The notes beneath the pieces are model-generated. The model had not been told where the DNA came from, ran no database searches, and saw only the letters and a list, made by a program, of their open reading frames with translations. From Mycobacterium sp. (GTDB lineage: Bacteria; Actinomycetota; Actinomycetes; Mycobacteriales; Mycobacteriaceae): 64,000 nucleotides of DNA. The stretch lies in the NCBI RefSeq assembly GCF_004298145.1, contig NZ_SCRH01000032.1:60658-124657 (forward strand), written 5' to 3'. Positions 1 to 9,083 of the stretch are shown piece after piece. Both the position numbers and the translations under genes were made by a program. The stretch's first letter is position 1, and the number at the start of each line of letters is the position of its first letter.

Positions 1-562
1 ACACGAAGTCCCACAGGGTGTCGTGGGCCGACTGCGCCTGTGGAATCTCGTTGTGCGGCTCGGGTTTCACCGCGTGCACGAAATCGGGGAATTTGATGCC
101 GTCCTGGATGAAGAACACCGGGAAGTTATTGCCCACCAGGTCGTAATTGCCTTGTCCGGTATAGAATTTCGTTGCAAATCCACGCACGTCGCGCACCGTG
201 TCGGCCGAACCCCGCGACCCGGCCACCGTGGAGAACCGCACGAACACCGGGGTCTGAAGGCCCGGTGTCGTCAAGAATTTCGCGGCGGTGTATTGCGCCA
301 ACGAGTCGTCGTACGGTTCGAAGTAGCCATAGGCGCCGGCGCCGCGCGCGTGAACCACGCGCTCCGGGATGCGCTCGTGGTCGAAATGGGTGATCTTCTC
401 GCGGGCGTGAAAGTCCTCCAGCAGCGTCGGTCCCCGCTCACCGACGGTCAGCGAATCGTCGGTGGCCTCGACGCGCACGCCCTGCTGAGTCGTCAGGTAT
501 CCGGTGTCCCGACGGAACCGCGCGGACTCCAGGTCGCGCTGCTTCGGATTCTGGTCGGCCAT
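1..562 (-). CDS. katE: Catalase, large HPII/KatE type (5' part only; the 3' end lies off the window)
   Basis: Haem catalase that dismutates hydrogen peroxide in the cytoplasm. The 187 visible codons start at ATG 562 with GAGAGG upstream. They cover the catalase core entry: the active-site His of VVHARG (about residue 71), the RFSTVAG stretch, and the distal Asn of VGNNFPVFF (about residue 145). The segment [14 protein letters not shown] followed by QSAHDT is typical of the large-subunit HPII family rather than the small NADPH-binding catalases. The C-terminal flavodoxin-like domain expected of HPII lies outside the window, so the subclass rests on this motif alone. Confidence 0.9.
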   Translation of the reverse strand, partial: MADQNPKQRDLESARFRRDTGYLTTQQGVRVEATDDSLTVGERGPTLLEDFHAREKITHFDHERIPERVVHARGAGAYGYFEPYDDSLAQYTAAKFLTTPGLQTPVFVRFSTVAGSRGSADTVRDVRGFATKFYTGQGNYDLVGNNFPVFFIQDGIKFPDFVHAVKPEPHNEIPQAQSAHDTLWDFV

Positions 563-637
563 GGCCTGCCTCTCTGACTGATTTGCTGTGATGGGCCGCT
601 CAGCGGTGTGGAGTACCACCGCCGAACCGGAGTGAAA

Positions 638-683
638 CCGCGCGAACGCGGCCCTGTCCACCGCGCGAATGCGGCCCTGTCCA
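638..683. repeat. Tandem duplication of a 23-nt unit upstream of katE
   Basis: Two adjacent 23-nt copies (638-660 and 661-683) differ at one base (GCGAACGCGG versus GCGAATGCGG). They lie in the 296-bp intergenic stretch 563-858 between katE and the broken STAS gene, 76 bp upstream of the katE start. Nothing else recognisable was found in that stretch. Confidence 0.7.
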
Positions 684-858
684 TCGCTTCGAGGGGTGCC
701 TACCATCGATGGGGTTAGCCGGAAGTGGTGATTGCGGTGGCCAACGAAGACGGCACGAACCGGGTGGCCCCGGGCATGGCCGATAGAGCCGGACCCGGCC
801 CATTCCCCGTAATCAGCTACCGGTTCTCGAGCACCGACCCGCCTGGGAGTGAAGTCCG

Positions 859-1341
859 ATGAATGTCCATCCTCCGGCTATCCGGATCGAGATGGAAACC
901 CGTCAGGACGTACCCATCCTGACGATAAGGGGTGCGCTCGATAGTGCTACCTATCTCGCCGTCCGCGACGCCGTGATCACGGCGTCGATCGACGAGCGGC
1001 GTGCGGTGATCGTCGATATCGACCGTTTGCACGCTTCATCCGTTTCGGCCCGGACGGTGTTCAAAAGCGCTCGGTGGCATGTCAGCGTGTAGCCGGACGT
1101 CCCGATACTGCTGGTGTGTGGACAACTAGCGGTGCGTCGCGCGATCGCCACGGCCGGTGTCACCCGATATGTGCCGATACATTCCACCCGGGAGCCCGGC
1201 CGGCGCGAAGATGCCGATCGCGGTGCCGACATGGTCTCCGGACTGGCCATCGTCGCCGCGGTGACCCGGGCGTGGGGTGCGGCGCCGACGTGTTCGGGCA
1301 AAACCGTATGGACATTGGTCGGTCGGGAAAACCAGCTCTGA
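859..1341 (+). pseudogene. Broken STAS-domain / HATPase anti-sigma-type regulator
   Basis: The first part (from ATG 859) reads as a STAS domain (IEMETRQDVPILTIRGALD, then VIVDIDRL). It is cut by TAG at 1090-1092. The same frame continues after the stop with PDVPILLVCG, a normal STAS continuation, so the TAG looks like a point change from TGG (Trp). The frame ends with GKTVWTLVG, which resembles the end of an RsbW-type ATPase domain, but most of that domain is missing. An internal deletion therefore probably accompanies the nonsense codon. The parent type is a mycobacterial STAS-HATPase fusion of roughly 230-260 residues. It is presumably non-functional here. Confidence 0.7.
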
Positions 1342-1504
1342 CGCCTCGCCGGGGCGGTGGCGTACCGCGCAAGCGCGTTTAACCAGCTCAACCGCGTCCA
1401 GCGGACGAAATTCCAGCCACCAAACGAAGCGGTGATCTTGTTCGTTTCGCGGACGCCCCCAAGTGGTATGCCACGTGATGTTGGGGCGGATGGATGACGC
1501 GTGC

Positions 1505-1510
1505 GGAGGG
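1505..1510 (+). promoter_or_regulatory. Ribosome binding site that fixes the glycosyltransferase start
   Basis: GGAGGG lies 8 nt before TTG 1519. A GTG at 1501 is in frame but sits upstream of this site, so TTG 1519, giving the N-terminus LKIAIVSGDD, is the better start. Confidence 0.6.
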
Positions 1511-1518
1511 AACCGCGG

Positions 1519-2697
1519 TTGAAGATCGCAATTGTCAGCGGCGATGACGTCGTCGGGGAGGATCCCGAGCAGCTGGGTGGCGCGCTGAGCGCCCAGGGGC
1601 ATGACGCGACGGTCTGCCTGCGGCAAGGCGGTCGACGACGCGCCAAGGCAGCCGTCGGCGGCTTTCGCCGCGTGTCGGTTGCCGCCGGCCCGCGTTCGGC
1701 GGCCTCCGCCGTCGACGTGTTGCCCTATGTCGGGGACTGGGCGGCAAAACTCGAGCGCGCCTGGTCGAAGGAACGGCCCGACATCGTGCATGCGTACGGA
1801 TGGCTGGGCGGCTTGGCCTCACAACTGGCCGTACAACATCGGCGTGTCCCGGTCGTGCAGACGTTCTTGGGCCTGGCCGCGACATCGCGCACCCACGCCG
1901 TGGCCCCACCGCATCAGTGCGAACGCGAGCGCATCGAGCGGCTGCTGGCGCGGAGCGCGACCTGGGCGACGGGGGAGAGCAGCGCCGAGGTCGACCTGCT
2001 GGCCCGATTCCGCCGCAGCCGGGCGCGAGTGTCCGCCTTGACGTGCGGCGTGGACTCCGAGCGCTACACCCCGACCGGTCCGGAAATCGCCCATAACGGG
2101 TTTCAACGCATTCTGTGTGTGGCATCGAATCCACTGCAGCATAACGGTTTCGATATCGCGATCAGCGCGCTGTACCGGGTCCCCGGCGCCGAGTTGGTCA
2201 TCGCCGAAAGCGACGCGACCAACACCGTGCACGACGATGCGCGAGCCCAGCTGCATTATCTCGCCAAGGAATTCGGGGTCGCCGACCGAGTCCGTTTCGC
2301 GGGTACGATCGCCGGCAATGAGTTGCCGATATGGATCCGGTCCGCCGACGTCATGGTGTGCACACCTCGCCGACCGCCGCGTCCCTCGACCGTGTTACAG
2401 GCCATGGCCAGCGGTGTGGTGGTGGTCGCCGCGACCGTCGGCGCCCTGGCCGACGTCGTACTCGACGACATCACCGGCATCGTGCTGCCGCCGGAAGATC
2501 CCGCCGGCCTGGCGGCCGCTTTGAGAAGGCTTCTCGCCCAGAGTTTTCAGTGCGAAAGCATGGGCGCGGCCGGTCGCAGCCGTGCACAGTCACGCTTCGC
2601 ATGGCAGCGGATTGCGCTCGACGCGCTGAATGTTTACCAACGCCTGGGGGCGCAAGACCGGGCACTGACAGCTCTGTCATCGATGGCGGCACGGTGA
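1519..2697 (+). CDS. Glycosyltransferase, GT-B fold (group 1 / GT4-like)
   Basis: Predicted cytoplasmic glycosyltransferase of 392 residues using a nucleotide-sugar donor. The acceptor is unknown. The N-terminal half has the usual KIAIVSGDD opening strand and the PDIVHAYGWLGGLAS acceptor-domain segment. The C-terminal donor-binding half has SALTCGVDSERYTP, then the variant donor motif PRPSTVLQAMASGVVVVAATVG and GIVLPPEDPAGLAAAL. The usual E-x7-E pair of GT4 is degenerate: ST occupies the place of the first Glu. The start is TTG 1519 on RBS evidence. The gene stands alone, 42 nt before an AraC regulator on the same strand, so the two may be cotranscribed. Family assignment is firm; substrate is not. 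Confidence 0.8.
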   Translation: MKIAIVSGDDVVGEDPEQLGGALSAQGHDATVCLRQGGRRRAKAAVGGFRRVSVAAGPRSAASAVDVLPYVGDWAAKLERAWSKERPDIVHAYGWLGGLASQLAVQHRRVPVVQTFLGLAATSRTHAVAPPHQCERERIERLLARSATWATGESSAEVDLLARFRRSRARVSALTCGVDSERYTPTGPEIAHNGFQRILCVASNPLQHNGFDIAISALYRVPGAELVIAESDATNTVHDDARAQLHYLAKEFGVADRVRFAGTIAGNELPIWIRSADVMVCTPRRPPRPSTVLQAMASGVVVVAATVGALADVVLDDITGIVLPPEDPAGLAAALRRLLAQSFQCESMGAAGRSRAQSRFAWQRIALDALNVYQRLGAQDRALTALSSMAAR

Positions 2698-2739
2698 TGC
2701 AATGACGAGGGTGCCCACGGTCTGTCATCTGAGCCGGCC

Positions 2740-3831
2740 ATGACCACCGCGACGAGCGTGACCGACAGAAAGCCCTCCGGGGTGCTCATCAGTTCTGCCG
2801 GCGAACCGGCCGAGGCGACTCGGACCGAATGCTGTCCCGCCCGTCCAGTGCCCGGAAGTGAGTCCGAGCAAGAGCTCCACCCAGTCGCGGTGGAATGCAA
2901 GGAATTTCGTGGCAGCGACGCAAAAGCGGCGCGCCGGCTTTTCGCCGGCGCTTATCGGCCTGGCTGGCGGATCTCTGAGTTCAGCGGCCACTGTGCGGTG
3001 TCACATCGGCGCAGGAACACCGGATCGATGACGGTGGACGAGGTGGCGATCCAGGGGCGATTGACGCTCGAGATTCCCGCGGCCGACGCGATTGTCGTGA
3101 TACAGCCCCGCGCGGGATCGCTGAGCATTGCCGGCGGCCCCCCGGCGACGGCGGACTTCCCGATTCTCGTCGCGCACGGCATGTCCCGTGTACTGCGCTG
3201 CAACGGCGCGCGTTTCGATGTGGTTGTCCTCGCGGCGGATGTGCTGCACACGGTCGCCGCCGAGTGGCAAATGGCGTTGTCGCAACAGACCCAGTTCCTG
3301 AAGTGGCGTCCACGCTCGCGCGCCGCCGTGCGGGCCTGGCATCGAGCGTTTGACTATGTGCTGATGACGTTGGCCTCTGCCGACACCGCCCGGCAACCGA
3401 TGATCGCCGCGGGCATGGCCAACCTGCTGGCCGGCGCATTGCTCGAATGCTACCCGTCCAACCTGACCGAGCAGGATCCGGCCGGCAACCTCGCGCTGCC
3501 CGAAACGCTCGAGGAGGCACTGTCTTTCATTCACCGTCACACCACCGAGGACATCGGCATCAACGATGTCGCAGCCGCGGTGCATCTGACGCCCCGGTCG
3601 GTCCAGTATCTGTTCCGCCGCGAGCTCGACACCACTCCGACCGAGTACATGCGTCGTGTCCGGCTCCGCTGCGCTCATCAAGAGCTGATCGCGGCGACAA
3701 CAGGTACCTCGACCGTCACCGAAATCGCCCAGCGGTGGGGATTCGCGCACACCGGGCGGTTCGCCGTGCTGTACCGGCGGACCTACGGCCAAAGCCCCCA
3801 CAACACGCTGCGCCAACATACCCCGGCGTGA
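2740..3831 (+). CDS. AraC-family transcriptional regulator
   Basis: 363-residue DNA-binding regulator. The C-terminal 100 residues form the double helix-turn-helix of AraC/XylS proteins. The first helix pair is in DIGINDVAAAVHLTPRSVQYLF and the second in TVTEIAQRWGFAHTGRFAVLYRR, followed by the conserved YGQSP. The N-terminal two thirds resemble the AraC-binding-like (PF14525) domain seen in regulators of catabolic genes; no ligand can be inferred. It starts 42 nt after the glycosyltransferase and ends 11 nt short of the converging amine oxidase gene. Confidence 0.85.
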   Translation: MTTATSVTDRKPSGVLISSAGEPAEATRTECCPARPVPGSESEQELHPVAVECKEFRGSDAKAARRLFAGAYRPGWRISEFSGHCAVSHRRRNTGSMTVDEVAIQGRLTLEIPAADAIVVIQPRAGSLSIAGGPPATADFPILVAHGMSRVLRCNGARFDVVVLAADVLHTVAAEWQMALSQQTQFLKWRPRSRAAVRAWHRAFDYVLMTLASADTARQPMIAAGMANLLAGALLECYPSNLTEQDPAGNLALPETLEEALSFIHRHTTEDIGINDVAAAVHLTPRSVQYLFRRELDTTPTEYMRRVRLRCAHQELIAATTGTSTVTEIAQRWGFAHTGRFAVLYRRTYGQSPHNTLRQHTPA

Positions 3832-3842
3832 CAGCGGCGTGG

Positions 3843-5231
3843 TCAACCGCTCAGGCGGTGCAAGAGGTGGTTTGCCGCATAGCGGCCACTGAGTACCGCG
3901 CCGGTCGCCGTGGCCGGATTGTCCACGCCGACAGCCTCGCCCGCCAGGTAGAGCCGGTCGCTGATCGGCTGCTGTAGCCGGCGCCGGTCGTCGGGCCCCG
4001 AGCCGGGCGGGTGAAACGAATAGGCGCCGAGTGCATACGGATCGACGCTCCAGCTCGATGTCCGGACGTCGGTCAGCGAGATGTTGTCACCGAAGAGCCG
4101 GCGGGCGATCGGCAGCGCGCTGGCTAACAGATCCTCTGGCCGGCGCGACTCCACGAATCGGCCGCGGGTGCCGCCGTTGAGCGCGACCGCGATCGGGCCC
4201 GCGTCGCTTCCCAAGGTGAACCATTGCGACCACAGCCCGTTCTCGGGTCCGAGGTATTGGTAGAAGGCGTTGTCCGCCTTCCAGTTTCGTCGATCGAAGC
4301 GGAAGAAGCTCTTGGACAGGACGCCGAAGCCCAGCGCGTCGATCGCCCGGGCATGCCCGTCGGGGAGCGGTGGATCAAACGTGATCGCACCGGATTTCAG
4401 TACGCCGAGGGGAACCGTGACGATCGCGGCGGGTCCCTGGAACAACCTGTCCTTGGTCCGCACGACGACAGCGTCGTCGCGTTGCACGATGGCGGTGACC
4501 GGTGTGTTGAGCTCGATCGCAAGCCCGTCGGCGAGCAACTTCGGCAGGGCGTCATAGCCGTCGGTGATGACGTCCTGGTCACCGCCGGCGTAGGTACCCT
4601 TGTCAAAGGTGCCGGCCGACAGCTGATCCGCATCGGCGCCGTACTCGTCCTCGACCTCGGTGGTGAGGTAGAAAGCCAGTTGGGCTCGATCGGATGCGGA
4701 AAGCTTCGCGGCGGTGGCGGTGGCCTCGACGGCGGCGCCCAGGCTGCCCGCGTCGCCCCGGCTGCGAGCCCGTTCCACAAACGTGCGCCAGGTGGCGCTG
4801 CTGTAATCCGCCGGCCGTAGTGCGGGATCGGTCACTAGTTCGGCCCACCCGGAATAGTCGGTGGCGACCAGCCGGGCCCCCGCCCGCCGCGCCAGTTCGG
4901 TCAGCGGATTGTCCGTCGCGCCATGGATCCACGACGCACCCAGCTCCAGCGGCGCGCCCCAGGTGCGGTCGGTGCACACCCTGCCGCCGATGCGGTCGCG
5001 GGCCTCGAGGACGCGCACCGGCCGCCCCGCGTCGGCAAGGCTGCGCGCGGCGGACAGTCCCGCCAGCCCGGCGCCGACGACGAGGACCGACGTGGTGTCC
5101 GCGGGCGGCGATTTGTCCGGTGTGCGGCCGGCGGCGGCCGGCGGGTGCTTCGGCGCGCACGCGGCCGCCAGCCCGGCGCCGGCCACGCCCGTCGTGGCCG
5201 CGAGGAACGCCCGACGCGACAACCAGGACAC
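3843..5231 (-). CDS. Tat-exported lipoprotein flavin amine oxidase
   Basis: 462-residue FAD-dependent amine oxidase with an export signal. The N-terminus carries a twin-arginine motif SRRAFLA (residues 5-11), a hydrophobic stretch and a lipobox LAAAC, giving a lipidated Cys25. It is therefore probably anchored on the outer face of the membrane. The FAD-binding Rossmann motif is VVGAGLAGLSAARSL, followed by EARDRIGGRV. The C-terminal FAD contact is YLAGEAVGVDNPATATGAVLSG. A conserved WIHG segment lies in the substrate half. It starts with GTG 5231 and is divergent from hpx. Family members oxidise polyamines or aromatic amines; the substrate here is unknown. Confidence 0.85.
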   Translation of the reverse strand: MSWLSRRAFLAATTGVAGAGLAAACAPKHPPAAAGRTPDKSPPADTTSVLVVGAGLAGLSAARSLADAGRPVRVLEARDRIGGRVCTDRTWGAPLELGASWIHGATDNPLTELARRAGARLVATDYSGWAELVTDPALRPADYSSATWRTFVERARSRGDAGSLGAAVEATATAAKLSASDRAQLAFYLTTEVEDEYGADADQLSAGTFDKGTYAGGDQDVITDGYDALPKLLADGLAIELNTPVTAIVQRDDAVVVRTKDRLFQGPAAIVTVPLGVLKSGAITFDPPLPDGHARAIDALGFGVLSKSFFRFDRRNWKADNAFYQYLGPENGLWSQWFTLGSDAGPIAVALNGGTRGRFVESRRPEDLLASALPIARRLFGDNISLTDVRTSSWSVDPYALGAYSFHPPGSGPDDRRRLQQPISDRLYLAGEAVGVDNPATATGAVLSGRYAANHLLHRLSG

Positions 5232-5350
5232 GGGTCAAGCGTCTCATAAGAATCGTTTGCCGGATTTCCCAAAACCCAACCCAAAGTCGGGATATGATCG
5301 CCTCATCCTTAGCTGCGGCGACGGGGCCGTGTTCGAGGGGGGAGCGGCGA

Positions 5351-6316
5351 ATGAGTGCTCGACGAGCGGTACGCGCAATTGACCCGGTCCCCGAACAGCT
5401 GCCACCGAGTGAGACCGTGGCGGTACGCGCGGCCGACGGCACCCGGCTGCACGCGGAGGTGTTCGGGCCGCCCGACGGTTACCCGATCGTCTTGACGCAC
5501 GGCATCACCTGCGCGATCCGCGCATGGGCACACCAGATCGCCGACCTGGCCGGCGACTACCGGGTGATCGCCTTTGATCATCGCGGGCATGGCCGCAGCG
5601 GCGTGCCGCGGGCCAAGGGTTACAGCCTCAAACACCTTGCGTCCGACCTGGATTCGGTGCTGGATGCGATGCTGGCGCCACATGAGCGGGCGGTGGTGGC
5701 CGGCCACTCGATGGGCGGCATCACCATCGCCGCGTGGTCGGAACGCTACCGCCACAAGGTTCCCCGGCGCGCCGACGCCGTCGCGCTGATCAACACCACG
5801 AGCGGTGACCTGATCCGGAACGTGCAATTGCTCGCGATGCCGCGCGCCTTGGGGCCGGCTCGAGTGCTGGCCGGGCGGGCATTGATCAGTGCGTTCGGTG
5901 GGTTTCCCGTCCCTGGTGCGGCCCGCGTCCCGAGCCGCCACGTGGTCGCGATGCTGGCCACTGGACGCGACGCCGACCCGAACATCGCCCGGCTCGTCTA
6001 TGAGCTCTTCGAAAAGACGTCGCCGCTGGGACGGGCCGGATGTGCCAGGGCGCTGGTCGAGGCGGTGGGGTCTCGGTATCTCGACCTGGGCGGGTTGACG
6101 GTGCCGACCCTCGTCATCGGCAGCGAACGCGACCGGCTGACACCGATCAGCCAGTCCCGCAGGATCGCACGTGACGCGCCCAATCTGATTGGGCTGGTGG
6201 AGCTGCCCGGGGGGCACTGCTCGATGCTGGAGCACCCCCGCGAAGTGAACCGCCAACTGCGCGCGCTGGCCGAAGCGGCGACCCACAACTTGGCGGCCAG
6301 CCGGATCAGCTCATAG
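5351..6316 (+). CDS. hpx: Alpha/beta hydrolase, non-haem haloperoxidase-like
   Basis: 321-residue alpha/beta hydrolase. The nucleophile elbow is GHSMGG, the oxyanion region is [13 protein letters not shown], the DHRGHGRS motif follows, and the C-terminal acid and His are in [11 protein letters not shown] and [14 protein letters not shown] 5351 is chosen because a GGGGGGAG stretch ends 6 nt upstream and the longer open frame (from 4694) lies over the opposite-strand amine oxidase. The sequence and its neighbour aofH match the M. tuberculosis Rv3171c-Rv3170 pair as I remember them. The name Hpx is historical; the reaction may be ester hydrolysis. It converges with aofH, overlapping by 6 bp at the stops. 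Confidence 0.85.
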   Translation: MSARRAVRAIDPVPEQLPPSETVAVRAADGTRLHAEVFGPPDGYPIVLTHGITCAIRAWAHQIADLAGDYRVIAFDHRGHGRSGVPRAKGYSLKHLASDLDSVLDAMLAPHERAVVAGHSMGGITIAAWSERYRHKVPRRADAVALINTTSGDLIRNVQLLAMPRALGPARVLAGRALISAFGGFPVPGAARVPSRHVVAMLATGRDADPNIARLVYELFEKTSPLGRAGCARALVEAVGSRYLDLGGLTVPTLVIGSERDRLTPISQSRRIARDAPNLIGLVELPGGHCSMLEHPREVNRQLRALAEAATHNLAASRISS

Positions 6317-7657
6317 CAGCGCGGTGATCTCGGCGGCCGCGCGCTGGCCGGACCTGATCGCCCCGTCGAGAAACCCGGTCCACTCGTCGGCGGTTTCGGT
6401 GCCGGCCCAGTGAATCGGCCCCACCGGCTCGCGCAACCACCGCCCGAACCGTGTCCATGACCCCGGTGGCACCGCTGCGGTCGGGCCGCCGGGCGCGAAT
6501 TCCTCCGCGCCCCAACGATGGTCGACATAGTCGAGGGGTTTGAGGGCGTCATCACCGAAAAGTGTTGCAAAGCAACGTAAGACGTCGCGGCGACGCTGAT
6601 CGCCGGGCAGCGAGTCGAACGCGCGGGCATCGACGAAACCCATCAGGATGCCCGGACCGTCCGGGTGCGGGCTGACGTCGAAGGTGATGAACACGGGCCG
6701 CTCGTCGGACAGCGCCTGCCCGGAGAATCCGTTGGCCCGCCAGAACGGCGTGGCATAGGCCGCATACGCCTTACTGAGCCGGCCCTGCGGCCAATGCCGG
6801 GCGAGTTGCTCGTACTCGGCGGGCAGCGGGGGAGTGAACTCGATCGAGGCGCGGTGGGCCGGCGGGATCGCGACGATGACGAAGCCGGCCTCGGTTTCGC
6901 CGATGTCGGTCGTGACGGTGACGCCCGCCCCGTGGCGCTCGATGCGCCGCACCGGCGCGCCCAGCACCACCCGCGTGCCCAGTTCGGCGGCCGCGGCCTC
7001 GGCGATCTGTTGCGTGCCGCCGGGAAAACGGTCCTGTTGGGCGCCGTCCTCGACGTCGAGCAGCCGGTCCAGGCCGCCGGCCGCGTGCGTGTAGCGGGCG
7101 GCGTGCAGCATCGACACGTCGTCGGGTTCGCACCCCCAGGTCACCCGCGCCACGATCGCCAGCAGGTCATGCGACGAGGCGGTCGCACGCACCGAGCGCA
7201 GCCAGCCGCCGAGCGACAGGCCGTCGAGTTCGCGCGCCCGGCGGGCATCCCACGGGGCCGCCAGCGGGACGCCGCGGGCGATCCTGTCGAACTGCCAGCG
7301 CAGCCGGCCGATGTCCAGCAGGCCGGTCAGGGAAAGTTTGGGAATGGTGCCGCGATAGGCGTGCGTCCAGCCGCGCCAGTGGATCAGGTTTTTGCCGTCG
7401 TGGTGCGTCGCGGTGGTGGCGACGTGGAGTTCGGCCGCCATCGCCAACACGGCGTCTTGGGTCGGCCCGACGAAAGTGCCGCCCAGATCAGCCGGCAATC
7501 CGGCGACGCTGCCGGTCAGGGACCGTCCGCCGACCCGGTCGCGGCCCTCGAAGACCACCACGTCATGGCCCTGTCGGGTCAGTTCGCGCGCGGCGGCAAG
7601 CCCGGCGAAGCCCGCTCCGACCACGACAACGTCGACGATTCGCGGCGGATCTGGCAC
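6311..7657 (-). CDS. aofH: Flavin-containing monoamine oxidase AofH
   Basis: 448-residue FAD-dependent amine oxidase of the MAO type, probably cytoplasmic because no signal is seen. FAD motifs are [18 protein letters not shown], the GRDRVGGRS segment, and near the C-terminus [20 protein letters not shown]. The segment [15 protein letters not shown] is the MAO-specific central strand. The reading frame is open back to 7717, but GTG 7657 ([11 protein letters not shown]) gives the normal length and starts just before the Rossmann strand. The IS30 element sits 89 bp upstream, so the native promoter region may have been altered by that insertion. Confidence 0.88.
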   Translation of the reverse strand: MPDPPRIVDVVVVGAGFAGLAAARELTRQGHDVVVFEGRDRVGGRSLTGSVAGLPADLGGTFVGPTQDAVLAMAAELHVATTATHHDGKNLIHWRGWTHAYRGTIPKLSLTGLLDIGRLRWQFDRIARGVPLAAPWDARRARELDGLSLGGWLRSVRATASSHDLLAIVARVTWGCEPDDVSMLHAARYTHAAGGLDRLLDVEDGAQQDRFPGGTQQIAEAAAAELGTRVVLGAPVRRIERHGAGVTVTTDIGETEAGFVIVAIPPAHRASIEFTPPLPAEYEQLARHWPQGRLSKAYAAYATPFWRANGFSGQALSDERPVFITFDVSPHPDGPGILMGFVDARAFDSLPGDQRRRDVLRCFATLFGDDALKPLDYVDHRWGAEEFAPGGPTAAVPPGSWTRFGRWLREPVGPIHWAGTETADEWTGFLDGAIRSGQRAAAEITALL

Positions 7658-7746
7658 GCGCTCTAGTGAACAGCATTTCCGCGGTTCGCAGGGCAAAACT
7701 GTGAAGCCCGCGAACATCGACTTGTTGCGCGAAATGGGCCGGCGGA

Positions 7747-7767
7747 TTCAGGCGGTGGATGCAACAC
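7747..7767. repeat. Left terminal inverted repeat of the IS30 element
   Basis: It begins TTCAGGCGGTGG and ends TGCAACAC. It contains the last codons and stop of the transposase gene, which is unusual but consistent with the reading frame. It pairs with 9019-9039. Confidence 0.7.
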
Positions 7768-8860
7768 CGGGTGGTTTGGACGGTTTCGAGAGTAGGGCTT
7801 CGAGGGCTTCAGCGGGTGTCTTCCAGCCCAGTGTCTTGCGGGGTCGAGTGTTGAGTTTGGCGGCGACGAAGTCGAGGTAGTCGGCGGGAAATACTGACAG
7901 GTCGGTTCCTTTGGCAAAGTATTGGCGCAGTAGGCCGTTGGTGTTTTCGTTGCTGCCGCGCTGCCAGGGTGAGTGAGGGTCGCAGAAGTAGATGTCGAGG
8001 TCGGCAGCCGCGGCGATGGCGAGGTGATTAGCCATCTCATGGCCCTGGTCCCAGGTCAACGAGCGGCGCAGCGCCGAAGGCAGCTGGGCCATCTTGGCCA
8101 CAACGGCGTCTTGGACCGCCACCGCGCCGTGGTCATGTGGAAGATGCAGCAGCATCACGAAGCGGGTCGTGCGCTCCACCAGGGTCCCGATCGCTGATTT
8201 TGATTCAGCGCCGACAATCAGGTCGCCTTCCCAATGCCCGGGCACCGCGCGGTCTTCGACCTCGGCTGGGCGCTCGCTGATGTTGATCATGCCCGGGATA
8301 CGTCCGCGGCGTTCGGCTACCCGACGTTGTGGTCTGCGCAATGCACGCCCGGTACGCAGACAACGATGCAACTCGCGACGCAGCTGACCACGTCCTTGCA
8401 CGTAGACCGACTGATAAATCGTCTCGTGAGACACCCACATCTCCGGATAGTCGGGGAATTCCGCGCGCAGCCGCGCCGCGATCTGCTCGGGGCTGTGCTG
8501 CTCGTCCAACCGAGTTTGCACCTCGACGCGTAACCGTTGGTTACCGGCCAGCTTGCCTAGTTTCGGGCGTCGGGCCCGACGTTGGTTGCGGGCCTGTGCA
8601 GCCGTGGGTGTGTATCGCGGTCGTCGCAGCGGGCCGCCCCGCCAATGCGCGCCAAATCTGTACTGCGCCCGGTAGCGGCCCCGTCCGGCACTGCTGTTGT
8701 TTTTGATCTCCCGCGAGATCGTCGAGGGCGCCCGCCCGAGCCGACGGGCGATATCACGCACCGATTCCTGGGCCGCGACGCCCAACGAGATTTCCTCGCG
8801 CTCCTCAAAGTTCAGCCGCGGCCGGCGTCGTGGCCCTTCGACGGGAAAACGTGGTTTCAC
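7748..8860 (-). CDS. IS30-family transposase (N-terminus shortened by a nonsense codon)
   Basis: DDE transposase of 370 residues as read from GTG 8860. The N-terminal helix-turn-helix is in VRDIARRLGRAPSTISREI, an IS30 hallmark. The catalytic triad is visible as Asp213 (GHWEGDLI), Asp271 (TWDQGHEM) and Glu305 (WQRGSNENTNGLLRQY). The same frame continues upstream to ATG 8998 (MRPLPLACVVREFWDCVG), but is interrupted by TAG at 8879-8881, where GRN is followed by stop and then FAHVGG. A Trp is expected there, so TGG to TAG is likely. The ancestral protein would have been 416 residues. The core is intact; activity without the first 46 residues is uncertain. Confidence 0.85.
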   Translation of the reverse strand: MKPRFPVEGPRRRPRLNFEEREEISLGVAAQESVRDIARRLGRAPSTISREIKNNSSAGRGRYRAQYRFGAHWRGGPLRRPRYTPTAAQARNQRRARRPKLGKLAGNQRLRVEVQTRLDEQHSPEQIAARLRAEFPDYPEMWVSHETIYQSVYVQGRGQLRRELHRCLRTGRALRRPQRRVAERRGRIPGMINISERPAEVEDRAVPGHWEGDLIVGAESKSAIGTLVERTTRFVMLLHLPHDHGAVAVQDAVVAKMAQLPSALRRSLTWDQGHEMANHLAIAAAADLDIYFCDPHSPWQRGSNENTNGLLRQYFAKGTDLSVFPADYLDFVAAKLNTRPRKTLGWKTPAEALEALLSKPSKPPGVASTA

Positions 8861-9018
8861 CCCGCCAACATGAGCAAACTAATTCCTGCCAGTGCCCGAC
8901 GACACGCCGACAGCCAGACCGGCATCCTCCGGCGTCAACCCTGCCCCGACACAATCCCAAAACTCACGAACGACACACGCCAACGGCAAAGGGCGCATCA
9001 ACACTCCCAACTAGCGAA

Positions 9019-9039
9019 GTGTTGCAACCACCCCCTGAA
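9019..9039. repeat. Right terminal inverted repeat of the IS30 element
   Basis: Read inward on the minus strand it begins TTCAGGGGGTGG and ends TGCAACAC, matching the left end at 19 of 21 positions. It lies 20 bp upstream of the ancestral transposase start at 8998. Confidence 0.7.
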
Positions 9040-9083
9040 CTCAAGGCCGGAAATCTCCGAATAAGTCGACGTTCGGGGTCTGG

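Larger units (their letters stand above)
7747..9039. mobile_element. IS30-family insertion sequence, about 1.29 kb
   Basis: One transposase gene is bounded by imperfect 21-bp terminal inverted repeats (19 of 21 matching) at 7747-7767 and 9019-9039. No convincing target duplication is visible: the flanking bases are GGA on the left and CTC on the right. It separates aofH from the AttH-like/APH gene pair, which are neighbours in M. tuberculosis (Rv3170, Rv3169, Rv3168), so this is an insertion into an otherwise conserved gene order. Confidence 0.8.

Noticed and set aside
4694..5350. Long upstream extension of the hpx frame
   Set aside because: Pro/Arg-rich and antisense to the amine oxidase; the hydrolase begins at ATG 5351 with an RBS.
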